From Ricinus communis (lineage: Eukaryota > Streptophyta > Magnoliopsida > Malpighiales > Euphorbiaceae): a DNA stretch of 64,000 nucleotides. The position numbers and the translations under genes were made by a program. Positions 43,967 through 56,082 of the stretch are shown in pieces; within the stretch, counting starts at the first letter, position 1, and the number at the start of each line of letters is the position of its first letter. Location of the stretch: contig NC_063256.1 of the NCBI RefSeq assembly GCF_019578655.1, forward strand, positions 3,162,001 through 3,226,000, in the 5' to 3' direction. The notes beneath the pieces were generated by a model. That model was not told the DNA's origin. It ran no database searches and was given only the letters and a program-made list of their open reading frames with translations.

Positions 43967-45035
43967 GGGTAATTTTATTTTCATTAGGGCTCTAGCCCCA
44001 GTTTATAAATGTACTATAATTTCCTCCTGAAAGAAAAACAATAAAAGGAGCTTTAGGAACGGAATCATCATGAGTTCAGGAGGAATATGTATGCTATTGT
44101 TGCTTATGAACTGTTTGGTAATGAAAAGTTTAATGGAGTTGTCATATTATAAAAGCCTCTTATGTTAATTTCCATCAATTTTTCGTTTTCTTTTGCTTTT
44201 GATACGTGAGCAGTTTACATTTCTAACAAAAGAAAGAACAATCAATATGTAATAATGACAGTATGAAAAGAGTTCAAAAAATTTGGACTCAAGTGATCAT
44301 AGAACTCTAAGCAAGATATTATAGACATATGAACGGATGGTCACCAGATCATAATCTTGTCACTGCTAAGTTGAAGAGTGAATTCAATCCTGAAGTTTCA
44401 TTTCCATTGCCTTGTATCAATATTTATGTTCATCAATTTTTGTTTTAATTTCTCAGCAGTTTAACTAATGTATATAAATTCAAATCAAAACCTTAGCATA
44501 ACACGAAGAAAACAAAATAAACAAAAACTTTGGATAACAACCATTTTATTCTGCCATGGCAAGTGGATAACGGGCTAAGGACTGGACAGTTAAAAAAGAT
44601 TCCTGCACATTATGCCCGTCTTGGAATGGCACATTCATTGTTGCACTAAGGATTGGAAAACTAGAACTTTGAAGGTCAAATGACCCAGTTTCCAACTCAA
44701 CCCTCTCTCGCTCTCTTTTCAAGAACACTATTCATTTTCGTTTCTTTTTCAAGTAAAGGGTTGATGGTTGTAATATTGGAAAGCTTAATTATTAAAAAAG
44801 AAAGAAAGAAGGAAGGAAAAGAATTAGAAGTTTAATTGCAAGGCCTTTTGATGCAAATACATGAACTATATACATGAAGTGACAGTCTCCAAATGGTATC
44901 AAATAACTTCACCGAAAGAACTCAATCCCTTTTGCTTTACCTAGTCCATTCACAGAATTCCACGAAGAAACTTGACCACCACAACTATTTTGGTAACCAC
45001 AATTTAATGGAAAAATTAAATGATCACTTTTCAAG
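43856..45035 (+). repeat. Source copy of the segment found inside Copia-3
   Basis: Partner of 40014-41192. This is taken as the source because it lies in its natural setting, between the upstream body of the RNase H-like gene and the MSGKNE gene. The segment holds the end of that gene and a spacer. The 60-codon minus-strand open frame in it (44546-44728) shows no family feature. Confidence 0.9.
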
Positions 45036-45129
45036 TCCGCTGATAGTTCGACCATATAATCAACCGAACTCTTCCACAGTTGGCATTCGCAGCGAACAAA
45101 GAAAATTACAAGAAGAAGAAAACTAAAAA

Positions 45130-45351
45130 ATGTCAGGCAAGAACGAGAGCTCCGGAATAGGTTTTATTCTCAGTGCAGTGGTAGGTGTTGCTGCAGTTGT
45201 CACTGGCATAGCTGGTATTTTTTCAGAAACCTCAGGTTCAGCTTCAACGATTGGGAGGACTATGAAAGCTCCAGGCAAAGGTTATCGCATTCCCAGGGCT
45301 GATTTTGAGAAAGACCCTGCTGCTTATTTTCGCAAGTTGCGAAAGCAGTAA
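45130..45351 (+). CDS. Small MSGKNE protein (73 aa)
   Basis: Short open frame starting MSGKNESSG, with a hydrophobic Val/Ala/Gly stretch (about residues 10-31, GIGFILSAVVGVAAVVTGIAG-like), a Ser/Gly linker and a basic tail (GKGYRIPRADFEKDPAAYF, ending RKLRKQ). One predicted membrane segment; function unknown. A broken paralogue at 38015 keeps recognisable sequence at both ends, which supports it as a real gene. A 3' UTR with AATAAAATCC-like sequence follows directly. Confidence 0.55.
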   Translation: MSGKNESSGIGFILSAVVGVAAVVTGIAGIFSETSGSASTIGRTMKAPGKGYRIPRADFEKDPAAYFRKLRKQ

Positions 45352-46035
45352 TCAACAATAAAATCCTTTCTATATGAAAGGAAATAATGGATCTGTCTTC
45401 TTTTTATGGTTTTATTATTTGAAAGCTTGAGACATTAGTAATTTCTAACCCCTTATGTTTATCTCTTTCTTTCTTGTACTGTGGGATTTAATATAATGTC
45501 ACCATTTTCAATTTGATTGGATTTATCTTGTGAAAAGAAGCAATTTCAGTGCACATTACAAAAATATCAACAGAAAAGAAATTGGATTAAATGAGCTCAA
45601 TTCTGTCAAATGCCTAGCGTCACGATTCAAACGTGCAATTAGCCGGGTAACCGTAAACAGCATGGAAATTTTCTTACAAATGAACGTGAATACTTTTATC
45701 CTTTGACGAAAGGGAAAGCAACATTACAGTAAGAGACCGCGATAAGTTGGGAGTCTTGGCACAACACTTTATTTCTTTACTGAGATTTGTCTAAGTGGCA
45801 GAACATGCTACTGGAATTTTAATGGACACCGACAAGAAGTAAAAGAGAAGGCCAGTATGCAATTTGCTTCCTGAATATAACTATTAGATTTGTAGAACTG
45901 CTTGCTGAATTGCAGAGAACAAAGAACTAATTTGTTCAACCGGTATATAGACTGGGAAGACGGACCTTTTCAGTGAAAGATCAAATCGATTATTATCAGG
46001 GTGAATAGATTTCTGTTTGTTCCTTCTCTTCGGGC
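45352..46035. other. Spacer upstream of the receptor-kinase pseudogene
   Basis: Non-coding, with the 3' UTR of the MSGKNE gene at the left. No gene, RNA or element recognised. Confidence 0.5.
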
Positions 46036-46915
46036 AATGGCATCCATGCTAAGATACCATAGAGGACCGAGCTTGTGGCTTTTGATTGCCTCTTCCTTCC
46101 TTGCATCAATTACCTTACGTTTACCAAAAATAAGAAAAATCAATCACCTGATGACCAGATCCTCCTCAGTTGTGGTTCCTCATTTGATATAGAAAAGGCA
46201 CCTGATGGTCGAACATGGTTTACTGATCGAGATTATAGTTTTGCATCACCAAATACTGTGATGTGAAGACAACAAACATTCTTTTGGATAAGAGATGGGA
46301 AGCCAAGGTTTCAGATCTCGGATTGTCAAAGATTGGCCCTGCCATATTGTCTATCAGTAATACTCATGTCAGCACTGCTGTTAAAGGTAGTTTTGGTTAT
46401 TTAGATCCTTTGTACTACCGCCGCCATAAATCGACAGAGAAGTCAGATGTGTACTCTATTCGAGTAGTGTTGTCTTAAGTTTTATGTGCAAGGCCAGCAG
46501 TACATCTGACAACAGAGAATGACACAGTTGCTTTGGCTGACTGGCATTAAATTTCCATGAGAGGGGAATCCTTGATGAGATTATTGATCCTTTTTTGAAA
46601 GATAAAACGTCACCAGAATGTTTTAAGACGTTTACAGAAGTTGCTTTGAAGTGCCTAGCTGACAAGGGAACTGAACGACCAACTATGATTGATGTTCTGT
46701 GCAATCTTGAACATGCATGGCAGTTGGAGGTGAAATGTGAAGCAGAAAGAGCAGCATTAAATAGCAAAACTGGAAAAGGATTACTAATGGTCAAGCCAGC
46801 AACAAGTGCTTACCATGATAAGCCAGACAGCTCCTGGAGTTGAATTCAGTGATATAATAGCGCCACTGGACATTGAAAGATATGAGGATCCATCCACTTC
46901 CCATGTTTGTTTTCT
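46036..46915 (+). pseudogene. Collapsed CrRLK1L receptor kinase, copy 3
   Basis: Starts with a signal-peptide-like MASMLRYHRGPSLWLLIAS, shifts frame near 46120, continues as [32 protein letters not shown] (start of the malectin-like region), then jumps at about 46258 directly into the kinase catalytic loop ([24 protein letters not shown]). About 1.6 kb of coding sequence is missing: nearly the whole ectodomain, the transmembrane helix and the kinase N-lobe. The DFG motif is changed to DLG, a stop interrupts VYSIRVVLS, and further frameshifts follow near 46550 and 46830 before PGVEFSDII. Non-functional as a receptor. Confidence 0.88.
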
Positions 46916-47280
46916 AACATATAACTTCTTTTTGTCTTTTCTTTATTGGGTTGTTTGTGGAAGGAGATCCATCTAACATATGAATCACCATCCATGACAA
47001 AGACTGATTGGTAATAGCTCAAATTAGTAGGTAGGTGCCTTTATGCAGAAAAAATATGTATACATGGCAAAGAAGAATTCTGAACAAAAACATAATATTA
47101 TATTACACCTTGGTTTGAAAGTATAAAAATGCTAGAATTTATTTAATCAATTCTCATATTTGTGAAACCTCACAGTTTCTAGAATTCAAGGCATTTTGAA
47201 AGAAATAAAGTCATGCCAGACATGAAATGAGACCATGCCAAAATTGACACCTCTGCAAGAAATTCAATTCAATTGATAGC

Positions 47281-47990
47281 CTCCTTTTAGCGGAATGGAA
47301 GGTGATAGAGAATGAATGGAGTGTAGAGAGATTAGATTGAAATCCAATTAATACTTCAATAACTAGAATTTGACAGTTGGTTGGTTAAATCATAATAGCT
47401 ATAAATTATTTATATTCTTTAGTAACATGGATCTTTAAACATTTCCCTTCCAAACTTTTTGCACTTTATACAGTAGTCTTCCAAAAGTCTTTGCTCTTTG
47501 ATAATAGTAGTAAAGAAAGAAACTTCTCTGTGTACAAGCAAGAAACATGCTTATAAACAGTGGGAGTACCGTATATTTTGTTAAGAAGGGGAGGAAGAGA
47601 TTTACAGTAGATAAAGAAAAGAACAAGAACTAACAATAAATGCTGAGACCTTTGGCAGAGAAAGTGTTCGAGGGGGGCCAGAAATGCTGCCGCTCATGAT
47701 GGATAAGGGCTTTGCACTCAAATTCAGGTAAGAAAAGAGCCAAATTTGCCTAAGTCAAAGGACAATAATGGGTTTGGAGTAATTTGCTGACCTGTTCACT
47801 GCCTAAAATCATAGCAGACCTATTGTTTATAGGAAGGACAAAACCCTGGGCTCTACCTTTTGCATTAGATTCAAGCCCAAAATAACTGTGTGGAATTATC
47901 ACTGGCAGGCCAGCAGTGGGGTCTTTGGCAGGGAAAAGTGCTTGTCGAAATTGGGAATGGTTCGTCATCCTCCCTTTTACTTTGGACTTA
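47281..47990. repeat. Duplicated flank, copy B
   Basis: Partner of 36721-37130, lying at a similar distance beyond a CrRLK1L copy. It contains an insertion relative to copy A around 47490-47570 and at 47830-47870. Confidence 0.65.
47750..47968 (-). pseudogene. Unidentified gene fragment in the duplicated flank
   Basis: A 72-codon minus-strand frame (MTNHSQFRQALFPAKDP, then GLPVIIPHSYFGLESNAKG) of ordinary amino-acid composition. The matching region in copy A (36960-37125) keeps parts in shifted frames (GQQMTQYPLLSLDLGN). No known family; it looks like the remains of an exon copied along with the kinase flank. Could be non-coding. Confidence 0.3.
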
Positions 47991-48699
47991 ATTTTTTAAT
48001 CCAGGCTTGAAGATTACATAGGCTTTACTGGATCTTTTTAAAACTTGAGATTTTGTTTAGAAGGGTAGGATCAAATGAAAGGAATTATCAGGCTATATTT
48101 ATCACCTGTACTATCAGATAGAAGCTCGATTTTTTGAATCTTGAGTCCAAACGATTTTGGTTTGATCTTTTTACAGAAGACTAATAAGACTGACAGTGAA
48201 CTCCAAAAACTTGGGGGAAGAGATAAACTGATGCATAGAGTTAGGTTTAGAAAATGACGTGGTGATAATATACAGTTCCTTTAAATTCTCAAGCTATAAG
48301 ATTGGCTGCTGCAGTGTACCTTGATATATAATACCATGTCATGAACCGAGGCAGGTCTATGTCAAGAAGGAAAAAAAGTTGAAGAAGCATGTGGCTAACT
48401 TAGCCACTGTAGCACACAGAAGAGACCCAAAAGAGGCGAAGGGACCCAATTGTCTCTCCCTCAGCTACCATACCAAATGCACTAAATAATGACATACTTC
48501 CTTTTAATTTCACACCCCAATGCCCTTTTCATTTCTCAATACACTTTTATCATTTACAAGCAATATGTTTACATAAACAAAACAAAAAAAACAAAGAAAA
48601 AAGAAAGAAAGGACACCCATAAAGAACCATAAAACCAAGAAAATAAAATACAAGTAGACATGAAATTGATTATTTTCTTTTGTGTTTTAAGTTAATTTC

Positions 48700-49925
48700 T
48701 TAAGCTAAGAGCCAGAAATCTTTATGACGTTTAGTAGTGATTAAATATCCTCCATGTTTTTTGCTTTTTCTTCTGACTGCAATTGCCATGCAATCAGCAT
48801 TCTGGATGCAATATTCAACAACACCACCTGTAACTTTGTTGCTTGCCCACATCATAATCAGTCTCCATGTCATTGATCTCTTCTTCTGCCCAAGCACTAG
48901 AAGTGCCACCCCTTGTTTCTTTGCCTCTTCCACTATCAATGGTCCTTTCTCCTTTCCCTCCACCACTGCTGTCTCAATTTGTATCTACGCTAGGGTAAAT
49001 TGCTATCAGCATTTTATTTGTTTGTCCTTTAGAAACAGTATAGTCAAAGATAGTAATAATTGTAACAATAGTAATACTAAAGCATCGAAGTGGTAACTTT
49101 TTCTCCCTTCTTTTTAGTAATAGATGCCATTTATGTGAAAATTTGTTATATCGACGTTATTTAAAGATTCAGCTAATAGAATAAAGACGTTTCACTCTTT
49201 TTAAAGTTACTTTTTAAATTATATTTATATATATAATTCTGTATAACATATAAAATAATAAAATATATTATCGGTATATTTAGCTATAGGTAGACAGGAA
49301 AATTAAGCTTTGAGAAAATTTCTACTTGGAAGATCAACAAGCAAATGAGACTCAGTCAAATACCCACCTCAGGTCTCCTCAACTGGCTCATATTCTTCAA
49401 GGAATTTACAAGATCATAAGCCCTTGGAGGTTTTTCCTTGCTGGACTCTTCACTTGTAGCTGTTACAATCGTAAAAATGAAAAAGAAAGAAAGAACCGTC
49501 TTCATGTTTCTTTACAAGAATAAAAAACTACATGAAGTGAAACGTAAAATATTTTAAAAGAAAGACTAACCTTGTTTAGATGGCTTGGTAACATAAAGAA
49601 GAATGACAAGATCCTGGCTTTGAACAGTGTGAGAAAGTGCCCAAAGTAGAGCACCTTTAGCTTCAAAACTTGAATCAACCACTATCATAATTTTCCTACC
49701 GTTAATAACCAAGGGTTTTACTCCATCATCGCCTGACTTCCCTTCTCCAACTCCAACAGCAGTAGTTATGCTTCCTGCTAGACTCTGACCGGTAGTTTTC
49801 TGATCATTTTTAGTAGCAGAATTTGCACTATGAAGCTTGGACTGTATAGGCGGTGAACGAACTCTAACATGAGGCCTAATCCTGTTCAGGCAGAAATTTG
49901 GCAATCTTGTACCTGCCTTTCCCAT
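48700..49925 (-). CDS. Universal stress protein (USP-like) domain protein
   Basis: Three exons, complement(join(48700..48984, 49368..49459, 49571..49925)), 243 residues. Residues 1-72 are a basic, Ser-rich extension (PNFCLNRIRPHVRVRSPP). The alpha/beta USP fold follows: RKIMIVVDSSFEAKGALLWALSH, VILLYVTKP, then QIETAVVEGKEKGPLIVEEA, VALLVLGQKKR and GGVVEYCIQNADCMAIAVRRK. The tail GGYLITTKRHKDFWLL is typical of this plant subgroup. The Gly-rich nucleotide-binding signature is only partly kept, so ATP binding is uncertain. Exon 2 (92 bases) has no Met and was placed from its AG/GT borders and phase. Confidence 0.85.
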
Positions 49926-50832
49926 CTTTCTCCCTTGATCGGTTTGGTGATAGAAGAAGAAGAATGTAGAATGTAATAATATCTGAGAAGAAGAAAAAGA
50001 AGCAGAATGTAATAATTATGGAAACTGCTTGTTGCTGAACCAAATTTCTAGATGTTGGTGATGGACCACTGTTAAGAGTTATCCTTGCTTTGCTTTTTTT
50101 TATTTATGTGTTTATTTTCTGCTTCTCTTTATCTTACTTTTGTTGTTTAATCATGGAATTTCTTTGTTTTCTTTTATTTTTCACCTGTGTGGGGGCTGTT
50201 GATGAACGTGCTTGTCATGAAATTTATAGGCCCATCACTACTCTTTCTACCAGTTATGCTCCCTATAAAATATGTTCTCTACATTTAATATTGAAGTCCT
50301 GTATTCTTATATTATGTGCAATCCACTCCTTTGTGGCAATATGATTTATTTATTTATTAAATAATCTCTTTTTAATTTTCTACCATTTTAGGTGAGATTA
50401 TTTTAGAGGTGAAAACTAAAAACTGCCAAATAGAATATACAATTTAAACTTCATTAAAAATATATTAAAATCTCATTTCAAATATATAAAAAAAATGAAT
50501 ATTTCTCTTTTGAAAGTAAAATTAATTTTGTATGAATTATATGGTGATATGAATAATGTAATGATTCTCATATCCGATTCTGTGTAAAATTAATTGTAGA
50601 ATATAACAAAATCGTCACCTTTATCTATCAATAAAATATAATTATTGAATCATAAAAAAATTGTCAAATTTATATTTGTCTTTGCCTTCTTTTTTTTTTT
50701 TTTTTACAAGAAGGAATAGTTAAATTTGGAAATTAAGACCTAATATATTTCTACTTTTCTGATTATTACCTCAAATTATAATTATTCTTTTCTTTTAGTT
50801 TGATAAAGTTTAGACTTGATGCCCATGAAGAA

Positions 50833-50865
<33 letters not shown>

Positions 50866-52772
50866 TAATCAAAGTAGCAATTCTTAATTGGCTCCACATT
50901 AAATATGAACTAACACTTTTTAAAGAAAAGTGGACATATTTTGCTCGCAATAGATAAGAGCCAAATTTGGTAATAATTTTTGTTTAGTACAAAAGGTAAT
51001 ATTCTTCCATCGGCCACTATAACTTCTTACAATACAAAAAGAGAAGGACTATGCATCCATGTGCGCACATTAATCATATTAATGTTTCAATTGAATGAAT
51101 TTAGGCATTTGGGCATCATGATAAAGGGTTTCGTGTGCTAGCTTTTAAAATTTCATGTATGAATTGATGAAAGAAACCAAATCAAACTGTAGTTGCAATT
51201 AATTGATGTTATGGGTTTGGCACTTCAGTATGTACTATCTTCAAACTCATTATACCCTCACAATAATTCAATAAAGTATCAAAAGACAATAAGAGAATAA
51301 AAACCCTAAACCAAAAGGAACAGACAGATAAAAATAAAAGTGCATCATTTGTTCTCCATTAGGTAGGATTATGTACTCCGTTAGCTAAGACTATGACAAT
51401 TATTCTAATGGCAAGAATGTTACGCCCTCGTTCTTTGCCATAAGCCACATCTTGCGAAAATGATGAATATGGAGATTGATATTAAGAAAATTAAATTAAG
51501 GAATCAAAGTGATTGCATATAATGTACATTAAACGTGGTTCACACGCTAGGGTTTCATCATTGATTCAAAAAAAATTATCAACCCATAATCTCTTTGATG
51601 TCACTTTTATCAGAAAGAGTCAACCTCATGATGCTATATATTTTGCAAAGTTAAACATTGATTTGAGATGGAAGACCCTCCTCGTCGGCTTGAGCCAATG
51701 TTAGATAATGATGACAATAGTAGAAATTTTATAAAATCAAAATGTCTTTTTCTTACTGTTATAGAAACAATTGATTTGAATGATTAAAAGTTTTTATTTT
51801 TTGAGAGAGGGTTGACCCTTTAATTTAAACTTTTTCTTTTGTATTAAGTGCGTTATTATAATAGATGTAACGGAAAAGCTATTCGATATTGTATAGCTCA
51901 TATTCATTAATTTGAGAAAAATTAAAAAAATAATAATAATAATTAAGGAAGGGAATCAGCCAGTGGACCCTAGAGTGACATTTTCAAAATAAACAAAAGT
52001 CATGCATTATTTTGTTGAAGGTAAAGATTCACCAACCTACACTAAAACTTTGCAAATATAATTTGGAAGTTAAGAGGTCCTTTCAAGCCTTTAATTGTAC
52101 GTTCCATTTAAAGAATCAACTCCGGTTTCAATCATATAAATGGGCTGTGTTGTCAGTCTCTAATTGGTAAAACAATTAGTGTTCTTTTATAATCCATCCA
52201 CAAAAGTGTATTTTAAAACTCGATTCCTCTTTGATATCTCTCTTCAATTTGAGAATTTTCTTCATCCATTCTTTTACAAAAAGGATCGTTTCTTCCCTCA
52301 CTATACACTAAATAGGCTTTCCAACTAACACTCACAGGCTTAATTAGCAGTATATGAATATTTCAATTTAACAGTTGAAAATATAATATTTTAATTTCTA
52401 AATGGTGGGTTGAATTGGTGGTCCTGGCTTCTTCCTTAATTTGTGGTGTGTGCCTTAGTTACTATTACCTAGAGTAAAAGTCTTCCCCTTTGGATTCCAA
52501 ATGCTAAGCTTTGCAGTGGTTCATCTATATATAACAGCATACAAGGAATGAAGTAGTATCATTGGTTGCTTCTTTTCAATTTGAATATCATACATATATA
52601 TATATATTTGGAACTTTATTACATTTAACTTGATGTAGATATTATATAATAGTAAATTAGTAGCAAACATTTTTCTTTTGTTTTGTAAAGAGAGAAGTAC
52701 TTTGTATAATTTTGATTTCACTTGAGAGAAAATGCACTGTTTTAAAAATAATATAATCGATAAACATATGAA
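49926..52772. other. AT-rich spacer
   Basis: The left part is the promoter side of the USP gene. The rest is low-complexity AT-rich DNA with a T run (50692-50705) and an ATA repeat. Short open frames (50090-50344, 51513-51704, 52521-52721) show no family feature. Confidence 0.5.
50834..50865. repeat. TAA microsatellite
   Basis: About ten perfect TAA units. Confidence 0.9.
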
Positions 52773-53484
52773 TCTATATATATATTAGTTTCTGATATTT
52801 AAAATTTTTCTGATATGTATGTTTAATTTTTGACACATAAAATTTTTATTTTGACATGTGTACTTACTTTTAACACGTGAGATTCAAATTTATGTATAAA
52901 TTTATAATTTCTTCAATTAATTTATTGATTTATAAGTTATATTTCTAATTAAACATTGACTCTAATTCTAAAAAAAATAGTATTTTATTATATTTTATTA
53001 TTATATCAACTAAGCAATAGTTTTCTAACTAGATAATAATACTAATTCTATCATAAAAGATAGCATATTAATTATATTTTAATATTATATTAACTAATAA
53101 ATTAGTTTTGTAATTAGGTAATAATTCTAATTTTAAAAATAACATCTTAAATTATATTTTTAATATTATATTCAATAATAAATTCATGTTTAATTATATA
53201 ATAAATTTTTAATTTTAAAAGAATAGTAATATCAATTATTTTGATATATTAATTTATATCATATTAAAATTAATTAATAAATAATTTTTATATAATTATA
53301 TTAATAAAAAAATTTAAAATTTTAAGAAATTAAATTTATTAAAAAATAATTAATTTGCTATTATTTTTTAAAATTCTATAAATTAATATTAAAATTTTAA
53401 AAAATTTATTAAATTATATTTATCAATTTAATTTTATAATCAAAATAATAATAACAGTCGTTCAACGCACGAGTAAGCTACTGG
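52773..53484 (+). mobile_element. Non-autonomous Helitron-like element
   Basis: Begins TCTATATATATATTAG after an A and ends GCTACTGG before a T, giving the A/TC...CTRR/T borders expected of Helitrons. A short hairpin (TCGT loop ACGA, 53458-53472) lies 8 bases before the CTGG end. The 712-bp body is extremely AT-rich and has no coding capacity. The first 250 bases are related to fragments at 21330 and 22225, so this is a dispersed family. Confidence 0.65.
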
Positions 53485-54372
53485 TTTGACTTAACTCTAA
53501 AAAAAAAAAGAAAAGAAAGAGCTATTAAAACTATCAATTTAAAGACTATATTTAAAAAAAAAAAATGAAGAAAGAAAGAGACTGGGCGTTTTGATATGAG
53601 GTTAGAAAAATACTTTAGGCTTTTCCAATTGGGCTTGACCTAAAGGCTCATTAATCTCTGTTTAGCCGAAAGTGACCCATTAAAGAAGAAAGCAATTTGT
53701 TTGACGCCCAAGACTCCTACATTGCTACAAACTTCTTCATTTCAAAAATCTTCTTTTCCTGGTCAATTTAGGCCTTCTTTCTTTTCTTTTTCTCATTTCC
53801 TTATTTTGATCTTATTTACTTTGATTCCGTAATCCGATTGTATCTGGGATTTCCTTCTCAGTCTTCTGAGTGTATTACAATGCGTATATGAACATGTTCG
53901 TTTTGTATGTTTTTACAGTCGCAAATCACTAAGGTATGCACTCTCTCTCTCTTTTAATTCCTTCCTGTGTTTTAATGTCAATGGCTCTCCATTGTTCCAT
54001 GTATTTTGGTTGTATCTTTTGTATATTTTATATGTAGACATGCATTAGCTTTTTGTTTTAATTAATCATTTTCTTTAATATGTAATTATATATTGTGGGG
54101 CTTTCTTTTGATTATGAGGTTAGCAAAGTAATAATTCTTTCCTTCTCTGAGTTACAGATGCATATATTCGCTAACATATACATCATATTCAATGATAAAT
54201 ATGTCGTATAGAGGCCATTGCTTGGTTTATCACCTTTATTTATTTTCATTGAAAAGTTGAATTATTTTTAACTCTTGTAATCCGTACATGAGCTCAATAT
54301 TTCAAGCAGTTATTGCAATATTTCTTGCAGAAGCCCGAGTTATTAAAACAGAGAAATATTGGAAGTCAGAAA
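53485..54372. other. Promoter and leader region of the RING gene
   Basis: Pyrimidine-rich leader-like sequence at about 53690-53880. A possible leader exon ends at AATCACTAAG before GTATGC near 53932, and an intron would then run to near 54330. Exact leader exons cannot be fixed without transcripts. Confidence 0.4.
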
Positions 54373-56082
54373 ATGGGTAATCTTTTCTGTTGCTTTCACC
54401 CTGAGGATCCTGAAGATAATCATGATCCGAGCAGTTCTCAGAGAGTAGCCTGCAGCATCCGTCTTGATTGTTTAGTGCATACCTTATTCACCAAGGTACA
54501 TATATATACATAGTTACAACAAAAAGCAAAAGATATTTCAGCTCCATTAGTGGGTGCTTTGATTTTATGTTGCTGCTAAATAGGCAGAAGAACATATCAG
54601 TTGAATAGAAATATTGAATGGCTAAGAGTATCAGAATGTCCAGTTCTATGACAGGGAGGGTATAAACTGAGAATATAAATTTCCTGAAAAGTCACATACT
54701 GTATCTAAAATTCTGTGGCAAGATGGTCAAATGGAATTTTGGCATATCTGTCACCAATATTAGACAGAGCATGAGTGGATGAAGTTGCAGAATAACTTGC
54801 CTTAGGATCTTGTATGCTATTAAGTTTTGTCAAATCAATTTGGTACTACTTCTGTCAAATCAAATTATTCTTGTGCACACCTTAATATGCCACAATTTAA
54901 TAGAATTGATTTATTCTGTAATGCACTTATTTCCACAAATTAACAAGTAAAAATACAACCTTAAACCTTTTAATAATCATTTGCTAACAATTTTACCTAC
55001 AGTATGCAGCAGTTTTCGACAAAGGAGATGCGCCGATCGTCCCTGAAGCCATAAATACACAATCTGACACTACCACTGCTGCTACCACCACAGTTCCCCC
55101 ACAGAACATGTCCTTTGATGTAAATCCCAATCACTCCCATTTGCAACAGGATGAATTGAATTTGCCTGGTGCAAATGCAGCAGAAGCACGTCAAACACAG
55201 CACAAAGATGTAGAAGAACAATTGAGAGGTGGAAATGGTACTGTTACAGACAATACTAGTAGTGGAGTTACATCAAATGAGTACGATTCCTCGACGTATC
55301 CGATTAGACACTCAAAGGAGAAAATGGAACCTCATCTTCTTAATTTCTATGCTTCCCTTGACGATGAGGATGTCTGCCCCACATGCCTAGAAGGTAAGAC
55401 TTTGATGAGAATATAAGTGGCCATTTTATCCTCATTTTCAATCCAGGATAAGATACTTCCCCAACTAATTTCTTCTTCAGGATACATGTATTTGATTGAT
55501 TGTGGTAGTCGTGGCCTTACAGAAATTCAATATTCCTTTCTTGTGTTGACCTTGGCAGAGTACACTTTTGATAATCCGCGGATAGTGACAGAATGCAAGC
55601 ACCATTACCACCTTGGTTGTATATATGAATGGCAGGAAAGAAGCGAACACTGTCCTGTTTGCGACAAGGTAATGACTTTGTTAGAAAAGTGGTAATCATT
55701 TTGTCTAAAACTATCTTCTGCGGAAAATTCATTTTTTAAATTGCTTGAAGTTTTATGAATGGGTTTTAGCTTAATGGTACTGCGGTCGTAAAGCAACTAG
55801 GCCATGGAGTCCAATGAACTTAAAGAAGGAAACGAAAGAAAAAAGAAAGAAATTGCAGTACTAGCTTTCTAGTTGGTTTACATTTGTACTAGAAGCTTTA
55901 TGATGTAGTTCAGCAATGCATTTCTGTTAAATTCTAGTTGAAGTTCTCAGGTCACACTGAAAAGATATTCCTTATTCACCATGCTTTCTTTTAATTATAA
56001 TGAAGTTTAGGTGCCGTTACTAATGAATGTGATCCTTCTTGGAATAATGATTCAGGTGATGGTATTTCATGAAACAACCTGA
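54373..56082 (+). CDS. RING-H2 E3 ubiquitin ligase (At3g02290-like)
   Basis: Four coding exons, join(54373..54495, 55003..55393, 55559..55668, 56056..56082), 216 residues. N-terminus MGNLFCCFHPEDPED fits myristoylation at Gly2 plus palmitoylation at Cys6/Cys7, so membrane attachment is likely. The middle is Thr/Ser/Asn-rich and low in order. The C-terminal RING-H2 domain reads CPTCLEEYTFDNPRI, CKHHYHLGCIYEW, CPVCDKVMVFHETT, with all zinc ligands present. Such proteins transfer ubiquitin from an E2 to targets. The last exon codes only VMVFHETT, a common end for this family. The start is fixed by the MGNLFCC motif; an upstream in-frame ATG at 54313 gives an unrelated extension. Confidence 0.9.

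Larger units (their letters stand above)
46916..48699. other. Spacer between the kinase pseudogene and the USP gene
   Basis: Contains duplicated flank B (47281-47990) and otherwise no recognisable gene. The right end (48540-48699) is A-rich and includes the 3' region of the minus-strand USP gene. Confidence 0.5.
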
